Shown: positions 1 through 13,425 of the stretch, in pieces | Position numbering within the stretch: the first letter of the stretch is position 1 | How the letters are laid out: every line of letters begins with the position of its first letter | NCBI GenBank assembly: GCA_029783825.1 | Contig: JAREIK010001333.1 | Coordinates: 1,285,090 to 1,349,089, forward strand | Reading direction: 5' to 3' | DNA length: 64,000 bases | Source of the DNA: Sapria himalayana | Taxonomy: Eukaryota > Streptophyta > Magnoliopsida > Malpighiales > Rafflesiaceae | Made by a program: the position numbers and the translations under genes | Notes under the pieces: model-generated | Database searches by the model: none | The model's input: only the letters and a program-made list of their open reading frames with translations | What the model was told of the DNA's origin: nothing

Positions 1-588
1 ATAATTACTCTCTATAACATAAAGTTACAGTGCTAGAATTGGCCATGACTTTGATATTTTTTCTGAGCTACAAAGTAGTGCATTTGAAAATGTCATGACT
101 AGAGTAAGCACTCTTAAGTGTTATCTCTATAAATTGTCATGACTATGTGTACCAATGAGATACTTGGCTTTGGCTATCATTATGAAAAAAATTATCACAA
201 CCAATGAGTGTTTTAGAGATAGTGTGGGCACAACTCGATGGTAGAGTTATGACATATAAAGAATGCCATAACTATTTTTTTTGTACAGTCATAGTAAATA
301 AATGATAATGAAACTACTTAAGAAATATTGTGGAAGGTATACTTCTCTTCCCTTGAAGTATTTGCTCCACTGAGTCTACCAACTCTACTAACTTTTACTA
401 TAATTTCACTAATATTCATTAAATTCTCTAAAAATAATAAATTTGTGAAACTTTTCTAACAAATACTAGAATACATGGACACACAACGAGATAAATTGTC
501 AAATATTCAAAATATTAGGTATGTGGAGTGCCGAACAATCTTCTCTAGCAATGTCTTCACACCCCTAATTACTCACATGACTGACATA

Positions 589-616
589 GCTAGCACTCTT
601 TGGAAAGAGTGCTAGC
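589..616. repeat. perfect short inverted repeat (13-bp arms, 2-bp spacer)
   Basis: GCTAGCACTCTTT is followed by GG and then its exact reverse complement. No coding context surrounds it. It may be the junction of two miniature transposon ends, but no element could be delimited. Confidence 0.7.
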
Positions 617-1708
617 AACCCCTTTAGCCCTATCTCTCTTGCTATGTTTTGTTTGGAGTTTCTTTTACTCGAGACAATCAATCTTGAAGTGTCATACTTG
701 GGTATAATAATAATAATTCACCATGAATTTGATTATGAATTTCTCCTTGAAACAACTCTTACTTCTCTCTTCTAGTATGAGTTTCAAACTCATTCTACAT
801 CTCCTCTCAATTTTCTTAGTAACAAAGATATTTGGAAAAGATCCCTTTTTACTCCATCTTGCAACCTCACTTACTAAGCTTTTAAGTAATGATAACCATA
901 GTAAGGATACTATACGAAGCCAAAGTACTCGGGGAGATTATGATTATCCCCCAACTCTTGAGAAATGTGTTGTGAAGCAGAGATGCCAGTAGCTCATATT
1001 AAGTAAGTAGCCATTTAAGGCTTGGAAACTAAGGATTGGAAACTACTCAAGTGAGCAGCCATATTAAGTAATCAAATTTGTCATGATAATCTTTATAGGT
1101 TGGGATAAAGAGTGTTTTATTCTTCTATATAGTTTTATTTATCTATATTTTATTCTTCTATATATTTTTCTCATACACCGATTTCAACTTTTTCTAGTAT
1201 TTCATCTATCTTTGTAGTGAAAGAAGTGTGAAGGAAAGTTATTTTTCCAATCTACTATCATATTATGGCAGGAGACTTGCAGTATAATTTTTTTTTTTTA
1301 CTTTTGGTCATCTATGCTTTTAAGGCTGGGATCATCGTTAGTTAGTTCAAATAAGTCTCTCATCATTAAAAGATCCATCACCTTTATTTTTCCAGTTGAT
1401 TAGTTGGATAGTTCCAACCTAATAATTTCGAGTGAATTATTTTATTCGTTCATCTTAAATAAAAATAATCTAGTCTGCTTGCAAAATAAAAATGCCAAAA
1501 TTATTTTTTGCTTTTAATACCACTTATTGGTGTCTACCAAGAAGGAACCTACAAACTAAAAATGATTTCATAATAAATTTCTAATCCAACGAAGTTAATA
1601 AATTTGATATTATAATTTAAAATTTTAATTTTGTCCATTTTAAAAATTTACCAAAATAGCAATACCAAACAATATTTTGGGTTTCACAAATTTTCTATTT
1701 GAAATACA

Positions 1709-1763
1709 CTTACACACACACACACACACAAAGATATCAAAACTATCTAAATCTCTCTCTTTA

Positions 1764-1804
<41 letters not shown>

Positions 1805-1880
1805 GATATCAAAACTATCTAAATCTCTCTCTCTCTCTCTCTCTCTCCACACACACACACACACACAAAACACACACACA
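1709..1880. repeat. compound (CA)n/(CT)n microsatellite
   Basis: CA runs near 1711-1730, 1765-1801 and 1848-1880 alternate with CT runs. The motif ATATCAAAACTATCTAAATC occurs twice between them, so a unit of about 80 bp has been duplicated within the array. Confidence 0.85.
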
Positions 1881-2360
1881 TATCAAACCTTAAATTTACA
1901 ACTATAAGCATCAATACTAATTATATTCCATCCAAAACTAGCAAAATATATAAGAATCCACAATCAAATATTCTGCCTCCAACATAGTAGAATATTCAAT
2001 TAAAATAAATTACATAATTAAAATTTCCAATGTCTATAATTAAAAATATTTTAATAAAGCTTTGAAATTTAATTTCTAGGACCATTACAAATCTATATTT
2101 ATCCTTTTTTACCAGTCACATTATTAATATATATATAAATTAATGTTTCATGTTATTAATTACGAGTGAGGTCACAAGGAAAACTTAATTTTTTTTTAAA
2201 AATAGTTTTGATACATGCAAAGTTGCCCAAACACTTATTTTCACAAAAAAAGTTTATTTTTTTTATCTAAATTGAGAATGCGATTGACGAAGTGATTAGT
2301 TGCTCTCTAATATATCTTTTAAATTCATGATTTTTAGTGATCTTATTTATTGGCTTTGTT

Positions 2361-2640
2361 ATGAGATATAATTTTTTTTTAATTTTTTTTTAAAATTTTT
2401 TTTAAAATTTTTTTAAAATTTTTTTAAAATTTTTTAAAATTTTTTTACTTTTTTAAATTTTTTTTAGTATTTTTAATTTTAAAATTTTTTTTAATTATTT
2501 TATTTTTTTTAAATTTTTTAATTATTTTATTTTTTTTAAATATTTTAAAATATTTTTATTAAATTAATTTTTATTATTTTTGATTCATTTTTAATTTTTC
2601 ATAAATAAAAATACATTTTATCAATTTTTAATTTTTTATC
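2361..2640. repeat. low-complexity T/A homopolymer tract
   Basis: Runs of 4-9 T alternate with 3-4 A (AATTTTTTTTAAAATTTTTT type) for about 280 bp immediately upstream of the first gene. It has no coding potential. Such poly(dA:dT) DNA is known to disfavour nucleosomes, so a promoter-boundary role is possible but inferred. Confidence 0.75.
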
Positions 2641-2653
2641 ATTTTAAAATATG

Positions 2654-2690
2654 ATATATATATATATCTCTCTCTCTCTAACTTCCTACA
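2654..2690 (+). promoter_or_regulatory. candidate TATA element and pyrimidine patch of the hnRNP U-like gene
   Basis: A TATATATATATATA run (2654-2667) is followed directly by a CTCTCTCTCT patch. It lies roughly 200 bp upstream of the start codon, and TATA box plus Y-patch is a common plant core promoter arrangement. The transcription start was not observed. The TA run could simply be a microsatellite. Confidence 0.35.
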
Positions 2691-2755
2691 GCTTTATCTC
2701 TCTTTCTCTCTTCTTTTTTTTTTAAGAAAAACATCGTCTTCTTTCCCTCTTGTAG

Positions 2756-2851
2756 ATGTATGTGGTTCCGCGTCAACACCGCTTGGATTGCATGGTTGGC
2801 AGCGTAACTGAGATGTTCGGCCATTTTCCAGTGAAACCTGCTGTGTGCTAG
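2756..2851 (+). other. upstream ORF (31 codons) in the presumed 5' leader
   Basis: ATG at 2756 opens a 31-codon frame that closes with TAG at 2849-2851, 23 bp before the main ATG at 2875. Two more in-frame ATGs lie inside it. If the transcript starts upstream of 2756, ribosomes would meet this uORF first, which would be expected to reduce translation of the main frame. No conserved uORF peptide family is recognised. Confidence 0.45.
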
Positions 2852-2874
2852 AACTAAAATTTCAAGTGCTATCC

Positions 2875-3022
2875 ATGGACACGGTAAAGCGAGAGTTTCC
2901 GTTCAATGAAGAACCTAAACATGAACTGAAGAAATCAAAACTCGAAACTTCCGATTTGAATTATCCTCAAGAAGCTACGAACAAGCAGCGAGTTCTGCTT
3001 AATCCTGCTGATTGTGACTTAG
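2875..3022 (+). CDS. hnRNP U-like exon 1
   Basis: Starts at ATG 2875 (MDTVKREFPF) and encodes a charged 49-residue N-terminus ending LNPADCDL. The donor AG|GTATTC leaves one base, which joins AT of exon 2 to make Asp (DCDL-D-FNIE), as expected for the family. A longer in-frame extension to 2845 exists, but it lacks a true ATG start. Confidence 0.82.
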
Positions 3023-6000
3023 GTATTCGGGTTCACCACTCGAGTGTTATTTTTTATTTCTCATATCTCTCTGTAGAACAACCAGAATTAAGCATTTCCC
3101 TGCATTCCTTGTGGTTTATTGTAATTTCGATATGATCATTCGAAGCACACGTGCGATGAATTTAGATGCGTATTTTGTAGTTACTATGATATAGTTGTAC
3201 TTCATGGGAGGGGATCTCATGATGTAATAGTATTTTATGCTTGTCACGTTAATAATTTCAACTGTTAATTTCAATGCAATTTTTTACAATTCTGAATTAA
3301 ACAGGATCGAATTGATCGAAGGAGACAATTTGTTGCATTGCTAGGAATTAGAAACACAGCGCGATCTGCCCAATTATTTTAGCAGAGATTCATGGTCTAT
3401 AGGTGGGAAAGTTCGTAATTTATCATTTTTGCAAAAAGGGGAGAAGAAATCATCACTGACACACACACATGTGCTAAACTAAAAAATGTTCTTGAAGTGC
3501 TCTTCTATGTTGAGCACTCTGCTAAGATTCCCCCATAAAGAACAAAATAAAAGACTGTCCAACACTAAACATTCAATTACATAAAATGCAGCATAACTCT
3601 TAAGACTATGTTATTCCAAGTTAAGTGTAATGCTAAATAGTGAGTTTTACATGTGCATTGCCAATGAAATAATTTAAATTCAGTTCAAAAGATGGCTTAT
3701 AGTATCATTTTTTTTCAATTTGTTTTGAAGGAGTTTTATTAGTTAATTGTTTCATGATAATATACATGTAAAATTGTGTGTCTGGCTAAAAAAAGTCTTA
3801 TAAAAATGATTTTTTAATCAATTTTATTTATAATAATGCATATTGAATCACTATTATCAAAATCATCTGATTTATGATTCGATTTATAATTTAATTTATA
3901 ATTCATAGTAAATAATCTGAATTTTTAAAAGAATCAAAAATATACATGAATCAAAGACTGAATTTTTGAATTGTGAATTGATTTACATGAATTGTGAATT
4001 GATTTACATGAATTGATTTACATGAATTGATTTAATTCTGATTCTTAAAGGATCGATATTTAAAAAAATCACAAAAATAAAAATTAAAAATATCAAAAAA
4101 AAATTATCAATTGTAGGAATTAATTAATGTGAAAAAAAATAATTAAAATTTTTTATATTATAAATTTATGAGAAGAAACGAAAAAGATAGAAGAACACCA
4201 GTAGTTTGGTATAAGTATAATGAATTTATGATAAGAAATGAAAGAGGAAAAAAAATCAGAAGTTGAAGAAGAATAAAAAAGAAAAAAAAAACTTGAAATT
4301 TATATATTATAAGATTATTATTTAAATATATTTAAATAGCTTATAATTAATTAATTATATGAAATTACATATACTTTAACTATTATTACAAATGTAAAAT
4401 AAATTTTACGATTTGATTTTTGATTCTCGATTTATTAATCAAGTATTCTAATTCTCGATTTGAATTTTAATTTAATAACTATATGTTGAACTATTATAAA
4501 ATAATAATTAATATATATATATATATATATATGTATATATGTGTGTGTATATATTGATATGATAATGATAACAATGACTTAAATGCCATGATGAATGTTA
4601 GAAAATTCATAAAATAAAATAAAAAATGAAAGAACCTATAAAAAAATTTGTGTTATATCTATTGAAAAAATAAAATCCATTAAACAAATGATAATTTCTC
4701 ACACAACAAAATAAAACCCAATCTATATATAATGAAAGATAAGACTATTAGAGTGACATGCATATCAATTGCTCTCATCATAAAAATATACGAGTAGAAA
4801 ATAAATAAAAACTAAAGAAAATTATAATATTCCACATGAGTGGTGAGATTTTTGAATATGGATTAATTTTAGGTTTATTGATATTCTTTAATTATATTTA
4901 TAAGTTTGTAAAAGAAGATGTGATTAGATTTATTATAAGTATGAGTTATTCGATTACTTTTTCTTATGTACACATACATCCATCCCATTTATCATAAGAT
5001 TACTAGTTGGGTCAATAGAAATAATGTAATGAAAAAATTATAAAATAAAAAAATAAATAATAATTAACAATTTTAAATACAAAATATATTAGTTTTTGTG
5101 ATGTCTAATATTTAAACTAGTCATGATGATAATATATTCACATTCACATGCATTGTTATTTATTTTGTTGATTCTATGTAAAAATTAAATTAAAAAATAT
5201 TAGTATTTCATTAGATTCTTCATTCTCTTGATATTCCATCATATATGATATTTGTCAATTGTCTTAAAAAATATGAGATATAAAATAAGATATTTAACAT
5301 AATATTTGATAACACATATATGAGATATAAAAAATCATATATGACATTAAATAATGGTATCTTTATAAATATGTTTATATAAATTATTATAGATATTTCA
5401 TTAGGTAAGATTTTTTATGTTATGTGTATGTGTCATATAATAAATCTAATAGTGTAAGATGATTTAAAAATATTTTTTGGCCCATTAAAAATTAAAATAT
5501 ATATGAAATATATTAAAATATATCAAGATACTTGGTAGACTACAAAAAATTTGCACTCCATGTAAGTTAATAAGCTTAAAAAAATTTAAGTGAATATTGA
5601 ATACTTTCAAAAATATATATAATTGATATTTAATTATGTTTTAACTACCAATAAGTGATATTTAATTATGTTAATAGTAATATCAATAAAATAATAATTG
5701 ATATATAAGATTGAAACATAAAAATTTTATTTTTAAATTTTCTTAAAATTTTTTATGATATGACAAAAATATGTTTGTTTGTATACCTCCTTATTGCATG
5801 CATTACATTTAGGCGTACTTATTATATTAGTAGTCTTTTTAACAAATATAAAAAATATTCAAAAATTTGTATCATGATTATTGAGTAAAAATAAAAAATT
5901 TAAAATAATGATCATCTATTTTATTTCTTTATTATTTGATTATTTGTATGAATGCAAGATTAATATAAAAGACATAAAAAATACTATCAAATATATATCG

Positions 6001-9000
6001 ACTTATATGAATCAACTACAAAAACTATATAGTAGGATTTACAATAAATATGATAATTTTAGTGAGCTTCTAAGTATAGAAATTGATATCATATTTGGAG
6101 ATGGTAATTTTTAATTTATTTAGCTAAGAGGAAATAATGAGGAAGTATAGGTGTTAAACGGGACGTGTCGAGCTGGCCCGATCTATTTTTAGCTGGCCCA
6201 ACCATGCTTTCGTGTAGGGCCAAGCACGACACGGTTATTGTACCGTGCCTTGCCTGGCCCGGCATGATTATGTGGAGGTCAGTCTGACACGGGCTCACGG
6301 CACTAATCCACCGGGTTTGGCCCGGTCAGGCCGAACATCTAATTTAAAAAATATGAGGGTTTCGGTACGTGTTGTCACGTTGCTGAACCATGTGCCATCG
6401 TACGTTGCGCTGTGAACCCCTAATTTAAAAAAATTAGGGTTTTGGCATGCGCCACTACGCTGCCGTGCCGCCATTATTTTTATTCACTTTGGGGCTCAGT
6501 GAGTCTTGTCCATCGAACTCAGTTACTGCTGTTGGAGTGGAATCCTGGCTCGTGCTGAGGTATTGTGCTGGGCTAGGCATGACACGAGGCTCGGTTGGTC
6601 TCAGCACGACAAGAGCACGGGCATGGGAAATTTCCGTGCTGTGCCGGCCCAGACACAGTCGAATTGTGTTGGACCGGGCCGGCCGGCCCGGTTGACACCT
6701 ATACGAGGAAATTCATTGAATATGAGTGAGTTGTCGAGATAATCAGATATTAATTACTGTTTAATTTTATTCAAAAGTGATTATGTGATATACAAAATTT
6801 TAATATATTAAGTTGGTAAAAATTATATAAATTTATATTTCTTGTGTTACATAAAATTACACGTGACTTATTGACTATTCTAATATCTAGTATAATGTCG
6901 AAATTATTTTTATGGTTGTGAATATGATTTCAAATAGAAAGATCATATTACAATCAGATATTGTTGAAACTCTGTTATGCTTAAAAAATTAGGAGGATTC
7001 ACTAATATATCTCTAAGATAATGTGATAGAACTACTAGTGAATAATGACATATAATTACGATAATATTAAGATTATGAGTTGTGAATATGATAATTCAAA
7101 CCAAACAGATTGATAGAGTGACATTGAATTGATTTACATTTCTTAAAATTTTTTTATTTAAGATTTATATTTTCAGGTATGAGTATATTTTTTTAGATAT
7201 TATTATATTGATCATATTTGCTTTGTAATTTTTTATTTAAGTTTTAAATAAAATTTGTTATATATATATATATATAATATTAATCTATTAAATTTATCAT
7301 ATAAGGTAGCCATCTTATTGCCTATATTAGTCATGATGGCTAGTCCAAGATGCCCCACAGCCTTGCCCTCCACTTGCTAGCTGGCTGCAGGGCTCGGGCA
7401 AGCTACAGCCTACTACCTACAGTTGTGTTGGTTTTATTCGGCATGAATTTGACTTGGCACAACTTGACCATCTGAGTTTGACAAGAAACAATATCTAAAT
7501 ATGACATAAAAATATGGGCCATTCTGATATGACATTATTTAGTTGACATTGATACCTCAAAATGTTGTTTATTATGGTGCAATCTATTGAGATATATTAT
7601 CATGTACCCCCTCCCTACAAGAGATTTATCATTCCATAGTTAAAGCATATACACGGGATAAAGCCCCATTCAAGATATGTCTCATGCAATATATTTCAGA
7701 GGTAGAGCAATTATTAGTAGTAGTATTAACTACATGAGTTCGTCAGCACAATCACATATTGTAAGTAAAGCAGTTACACTAGAGGTAATTGTTAAGAGTT
7801 ATTTTGAGAGAAGAAGTTGAGAGCATTGCAAATAGAGGTGTCAAACGAGACATGCCATGCAGGAACAACTTGTTTTTGGGTGATCCAATTGGGCCACCAT
7901 GCAGTGCCATGCATGACTCGATATGGATGTCATGTCATGCCAGGCATGACCCAACATGGAAGTCATATCGTGCTCGGCACGACATGACTTCCAGCTTGCC
8001 TATTTATCATGGCACGACTAGCACGATTCTAGGAAGACTCGTGCCTATCATGCTGGTTCATCATGGGTTATGTTAGATCATGTTGATTTTGTGTGCAGCG
8101 TCACTATAGGCACCATTCAATGACTACTGCCACAATTACCACACACCTATGAGAGTTACCATAGAAACTTAAAAAAATAAAATATTAAATAAAAAAACAA
8201 AAAAAAAACTTATTACATGTACCACATGCATTTGATGGAATATTAACAAAGTATACATATAAGATTAAAAATATATAAATATTAATTATAACTATAAGTG
8301 TAGTCAAAAATAAAAAATAAATTTTATTTCAAATCAAGGTCTAAGAGACAGACATAAAATGACAATCATAAAATAAACACAACATTAATAAATAATAATC
8401 AATCTAAATGCTAATTAATGTTTGTATGCAAATCATCATTATAATATAAGTATTTGATGGTATCTACTAGTGATGATCTTAATATCTTATAAATTCAATG
8501 AGTCATCATTTATTAGTAATTTTTGTGTTCTTGTTTTATCCTGTTTGTCTAATCTCAAATTTTCCAAATCCTTTGTACAAGTAAGTGTTTTATTGATATC
8601 TGACTGTAGTCTTCATTCCATATCTAAAATAATATTTGATATAATAGAAAAAGTAGATTCTGATATTATGGCTATGCTAAATATTGAAGGAGTCAGTAGA
8701 TTTCATATTATCTTTGATAATACGGAACATGTAGATTTAAATGATTCTATCATAGTAAAATATTAAAGTTATTATTATTATTATTATGTGATAGAATTGA
8801 GTAATAATTGACATCTACGTATCGAGATAATTATTTTTATTTGATATATCACTCATTTATTTTTTTTTTGCTAACTGAATGAAAAAATCATTATCTTTGA
8901 ATAGGATGTTTATGTTTGTATTCGAAGCATGACTATGACCAAGGAAGCACGGACACGGCTCCTTATAGTCGTGTCCACGTGTCCGACACTTGGACACTTG

Positions 9001-12000
9001 GACATGACACGGATACGTGTCTGATACGCCACGTGGCGTATCATTGCACATCCGTATCCGATACGCCACATGGCGTATTGGATGGTTGCAATCACAGACG
9101 ACAGTCGTATCCATGCCTATAGTGCCCGACGTCCGACGACGTCGGGTGGCCAACGTAGCCGCATGGGCGACGTTGGCCACTAGCAGGGGGCGGGCACGAT
9201 TTGAGGGTGAGGCAGGGAGCGGACGCGATTTGAGGGAGAGGCAGGAGCGGGCGCGATTTGAGGGGAGAGGAAGGGGCGGCACGAATTGAGAGGAGAGGCA
9301 GGGGCGGGGCGAATTGAGGGGAGAGACAGGGGCAGGCGTGTTTGAGGGGGAGGCATGGGCGGGCGTGTTTGAGGGGGAGGCATGGGCGGGCGTGTTTGAG
9401 GGGGAGGCATGGGCGGGCGTGTTTGAGGGGGAGGCATGGGCGGGCGTGTTTGAGGGGGAGGCATGGGCGGGCGTATTTGTGTGGGGATGTGTTTAAAATA
9501 AAATATTTTTATAAAATAAAATATTTTAATAAAATAAAATAATTTAATAAAATAAAATAAAATATTTCTATTTTATAAAATAAATAATATATATTTATTT
9601 TATATAATAAAATATTTTAATTTAATTTAATTTAATTTAATTTAATTTAATTTAATTTAATTTAATGAATTTTATAAAATACATAATATTTATAATTAAT
9701 AATTTGTATTTTTATTTTTTTTATTATGTTGTATCTTAGCCATATCCGTATCCTAGTTTTTTAGAATTTGTCGTATCCCCGTATTCTGTCCGTGTCATAT
9801 CTCCGTAGTCCGTGTCTGTGCCCGTGCTTCTTAGGCTATAACTATTATCATACCTAATATCGTAATATATAAATAAGTCGATTAAATTTTTGTGAACAAA
9901 TTTTTTAGGTTGGTGGTCTTGGTTCATGCATATGGATATGTATGTCAAAATATTTCCTATCTTTTTTACCTTAATCTTAGAATCCATGCATGTAGTTAGA
10001 TAATTGATAAATAAAATGGTGAACCAATACTTTAAATACTTAATTTTTATCTCAATTATCATGATACTAAATATAGAATGATCTGTAAACTTACTAAATA
10101 TACTCACAAATATCACATATGCATATGAGTGTAATGCAAGTGGTTATAGTATACACAAGAATACATATTTGTCATGTTATAAAAAATTAATAAGAATTTC
10201 ATATTAAAAATTTTATATTAATCATAGTTATTAATAATAAGTTTATCATTTTTATTATTGATATAGTTGAATATCATGTATTCGTATCCAACACATAATT
10301 TTAATATTGGATAAGTATAATTTTAATAGTATCTCATATCTGTTTGGAATTTTATCTTATTTAGACTTGCAAATAAATGAAGATTATTAAACTCGTATTG
10401 TTTGTTAGGCGTCCTAAGATACTTTAGTGATTTTTTTATTTTTTTAATATGAGGGAAATAATATTTATTCTTGTTTGTATTATCAGGTTGATAATGTGAT
10501 ATATGCATATAATATGAAAAAGCTCACCTAAAGTCTTATCTCTAATAATTCTAACAAATATATTAATTATGATTCTGTTATTATTATATTATCAAATTAT
10601 GATATTTAAATATTATATTATAAATATCACAATCTCAAAAGATCCTCGTCATGTATTCATATATGGAAGGTTCATCTTGATGATGAGGAATCTTAGAAAA
10701 TCTTAAGTTTTTTTAATTAAATTTATTTAGAATTTATATAATGGACGATGAGGCATACAAATGATACATTATCGTGACTAGTTTAGATATCAGATTTCAT
10801 AAATATTACTTCATTATATTTTTTAAATTTATTAATTATTAATTATTTTTCTAACTTATAATATTTATTTTATTATTCTTATATGTGGACATTGGAATCC
10901 TACGATAAGTAGACTGGAATTAGGTATGCATAATACTAACTATTCTAAAATCTTTCAAAAATTTAAATAGAAGATCTTGATCATAAATAATTCGATCAAT
11001 TCTTTCCTTTTTAAATCATTATGGTATATGAACGGGGTTAAAGAAGTTGAACTTGAATCAACTTTAAAGACCTTACCGCTCATGCTCTGTTGAGTTTGAG
11101 ATTTAATTCATTATATTTTTTTGTGTATTGATTGACTTATTTTTTTAGGTTGTCCCATGTCCTCTATATTTCTTTATCCATATATTTTTTGACTATATAT
11201 TTATTGTGTCGATTTTTTATTGATATTCAAAAATTTTTATTTTTTATTATTATAAAGTAAGTCCAAATGATTGAAGTTCTTTTTATTTTTTATTTTTTAG
11301 GTATTTTAGTTTTTGTCGAAGCCATGAGAGAAAATATAGTTCTGGCCTCAGGTTTTTCAATAGGGTTATTATTATTATTTATATTTAAATTAATATTAAT
11401 TTTATTATTATTATATATACTATTATCAATTGGTTCATTTTTACTTTATATTTAAAAAATAATTATCTAATATTTATAAACAAATAAACAAATATTTGGA
11501 TTTTGGTATTATTAGGCATTAACATAACTATAATTAGAGAACAAAAAAATTCTAAATTATGATTTTAAAATGAGAAAGAGACAACCAAGGATGTAATAGA
11601 GTTGAAAAGAGAAGAGAGATTTAGAAATGAGAATGAAAAATTTTAAATACTTAATTTATATTTATTGATTTTTTTTATTAAAAATATATATATATTTAAA
11701 TTTTTTTATATAAAATTGGGCAAAAACCCGACGGTCATTGGCATTTGCCTGACTCCCTATGGCCGCATACTTGTTGGGACTTCTGTCTCAATGAAGCAAT
11801 CCACCACGTCATCATGGTGGATTGGGCTTCGTTAAAAAAACTCATCATGTGCACATGACATGTTTATTTTAATATAATAAAAAAACCTAGTTTTTTTGAA
11901 AATGTGTTCAGCTGCGGGGGGTCATATTTATCTGGTTATACTTAATTTATATTTATATATTTTTTTATTAAAACATTATATTTTTGATTTTTTTTGAATT

Positions 12001-13369
12001 TTTTATATATAAATGGGCAGAAACTTAATAGTCGTTGGTTTTTTGTACCTAGCCATTGAAATTCATTCAAATGGCCATAATCTTTTGATATTTAATTTTT
12101 TTAAATGCGAACATCGACGCACATGTTTGATAGTGATAGTGATTGTTGTCGTTATCGGGCATGTGTGTGCGTTTACCTGACGCCCTATGGTTACTTAGTT
12201 GTTGTGACTTCTATCCCAATGGGACGAACCACCACCTCAACATGGTGGATTGGGTTTTGATAAAAAAATCTATCATGTGGACATGATAGGTATATTATAA
12301 ATTAATTAAAAAAACCTAGTTTTTTTAAAAATGGGTTCATGTGTGGGGGTTCACATTTATCTGGTTCTCGGTGATCGTGGCCTATTCTTGGGTCTAGTCT
12401 GGTATCATGGTCACCATACTGGTGGATCGTGCCAATGTGCTAGGTATGTTGGTTATATCTGGCTTGGCACGAGGCATGATAATCTCTGGATCAAAACAAC
12501 ACTAGTTGTGCCTTAAGCTGGCATAATCTAGGTCAAAGTATATTTCTAGGACCGTGCCATGCCGGGCCAAGCACTACTCATTCGGGCTGCACCTCGTACC
12601 TTGCCTGGGCCGCCCGATCTACTTGACTTATCTAATTGCACCTAGAAGTCATAAAGATCTATTACTATCTTTTCATTAAGGTAGTAATAGATCTTTATGA
12701 CTTCTAGGTGTTACTATTTTTTTACTTATTTTTTTCATTTTAGACTTTTATATTATTAACTCAAATGTCAATAATTATATTAAATATAATTGTTATTTGT
12801 TTATTTTTTTTATTTGTTGAGTATTATAATAATCAATAATAAAATATTAAAAGTCCGTAGTCATGATAACATTCAATTGGGCATTCTGTGTCTTTTACGT
12901 GTTTATTTTGTTTGAGTTTCTTAGTAGTCTTTTTCTGAGTTATTTTTCTAAAAAATTTAATTATGAAATTATTTTTTTATTGTTGTTAATTTAAGAAATC
13001 AAAAGATTTTGAAAATACATTACTCGCGATTGATCAGAATGAATTAATTTCTTTTATAATTTGGTATTCCACTAGATGGTTGAATGTTGTTGATCCTTTG
13101 CTTGTTCATACTCAATATGTTCATTAATTCTTGGAAAAAAATATAAGAATTTTGTATATTAGTGTAAAAATTAATTTTATTCTAAATTATGAGATTTTTC
13201 AATTAGGAAAATATATTAAAATATTTTATCATGTCATGCTAACTCAGATATATGTTATACTCAAACATTTGATAATATAATAAAATTGAGACTCAAAATT
13301 AATTAATATATTTTATTATTTATATTGATGAATATATATGTTTTATTTGATTATTTTTTTTTATTTTTG

Positions 13370-13425
<56 letters not shown>

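Larger units (their letters stand above)
1..2640. other. upstream non-coding region, AT-rich
   Basis: I see no gene here. Short ORFs such as 723-992 (89 codons) have no recognisable domain and the composition of the surrounding AT-rich DNA. It contains a short palindrome (589-616), a CA/CT compound microsatellite (about 1709-1880) and a long T-run/A-run tract (about 2361-2640). The proximal promoter of the hnRNP U-like gene should lie at its right end. Confidence 0.6.
8940..9834. mobile_element. family-2 hAT-like non-autonomous element, copy 1 (895 bp)
   Basis: Ends CAAGGAAGCACGGACACGG and, at the right, CCGTGCTTCTTAG, which are inverted repeats of each other. Flanks ACTATGAC (8932-8939) and GCTATAAC (9835-9842) match 6 of 8. 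Layout from left: CACGTGGCGTATC motifs, a GACGTCGG palindrome, a 27-bp minisatellite (9329-9475), an AATAAAATAAAAT stretch, a (TTAAT)n run and a GTATCC-rich right end. No transposase. It interrupts hAT relic B, so it is the younger insertion. Confidence 0.8.
8440..11000 (-). pseudogene. hAT transposase relic B (interrupted)
   Basis: Minus-strand relic. Around 8560-8760 the reverse complement resembles the C-terminal hAT dimerisation region; 9840-10116 reads KIKYLKYW and MDSKIKVKKIGNILTYIS, aligning with TKYLKYW and MDPRVKVEWVENTMT of the 40358 element; 10880-10930 keeps a nucleotide match (ATCCTACGATAAG). A family-2 element (8940-9834) splits it. Many stops; non-functional. Confidence 0.7.

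Noticed and set aside
1640..1907. ORFs on both strands in CA/CT repeats
   Set aside because: Pure microsatellite translation with no non-repetitive content.
3303..3420. Possible extra exon after exon 1 (acceptor-like TTAAACAG)
   Set aside because: Joining it to exon 1 gives a stop after three codons, while direct joining to 22515 gives the expected family sequence.
9329..9475. Possible CRISPR-like array
   Set aside because: Units are tandem with no unique spacers, and the context is a eukaryotic transposon.
9180..9542. Repetitive Pro/Gly/Arg ORFs on both strands
   Set aside because: The 27-bp period is a multiple of three, so all frames stay open; they are minisatellite products.
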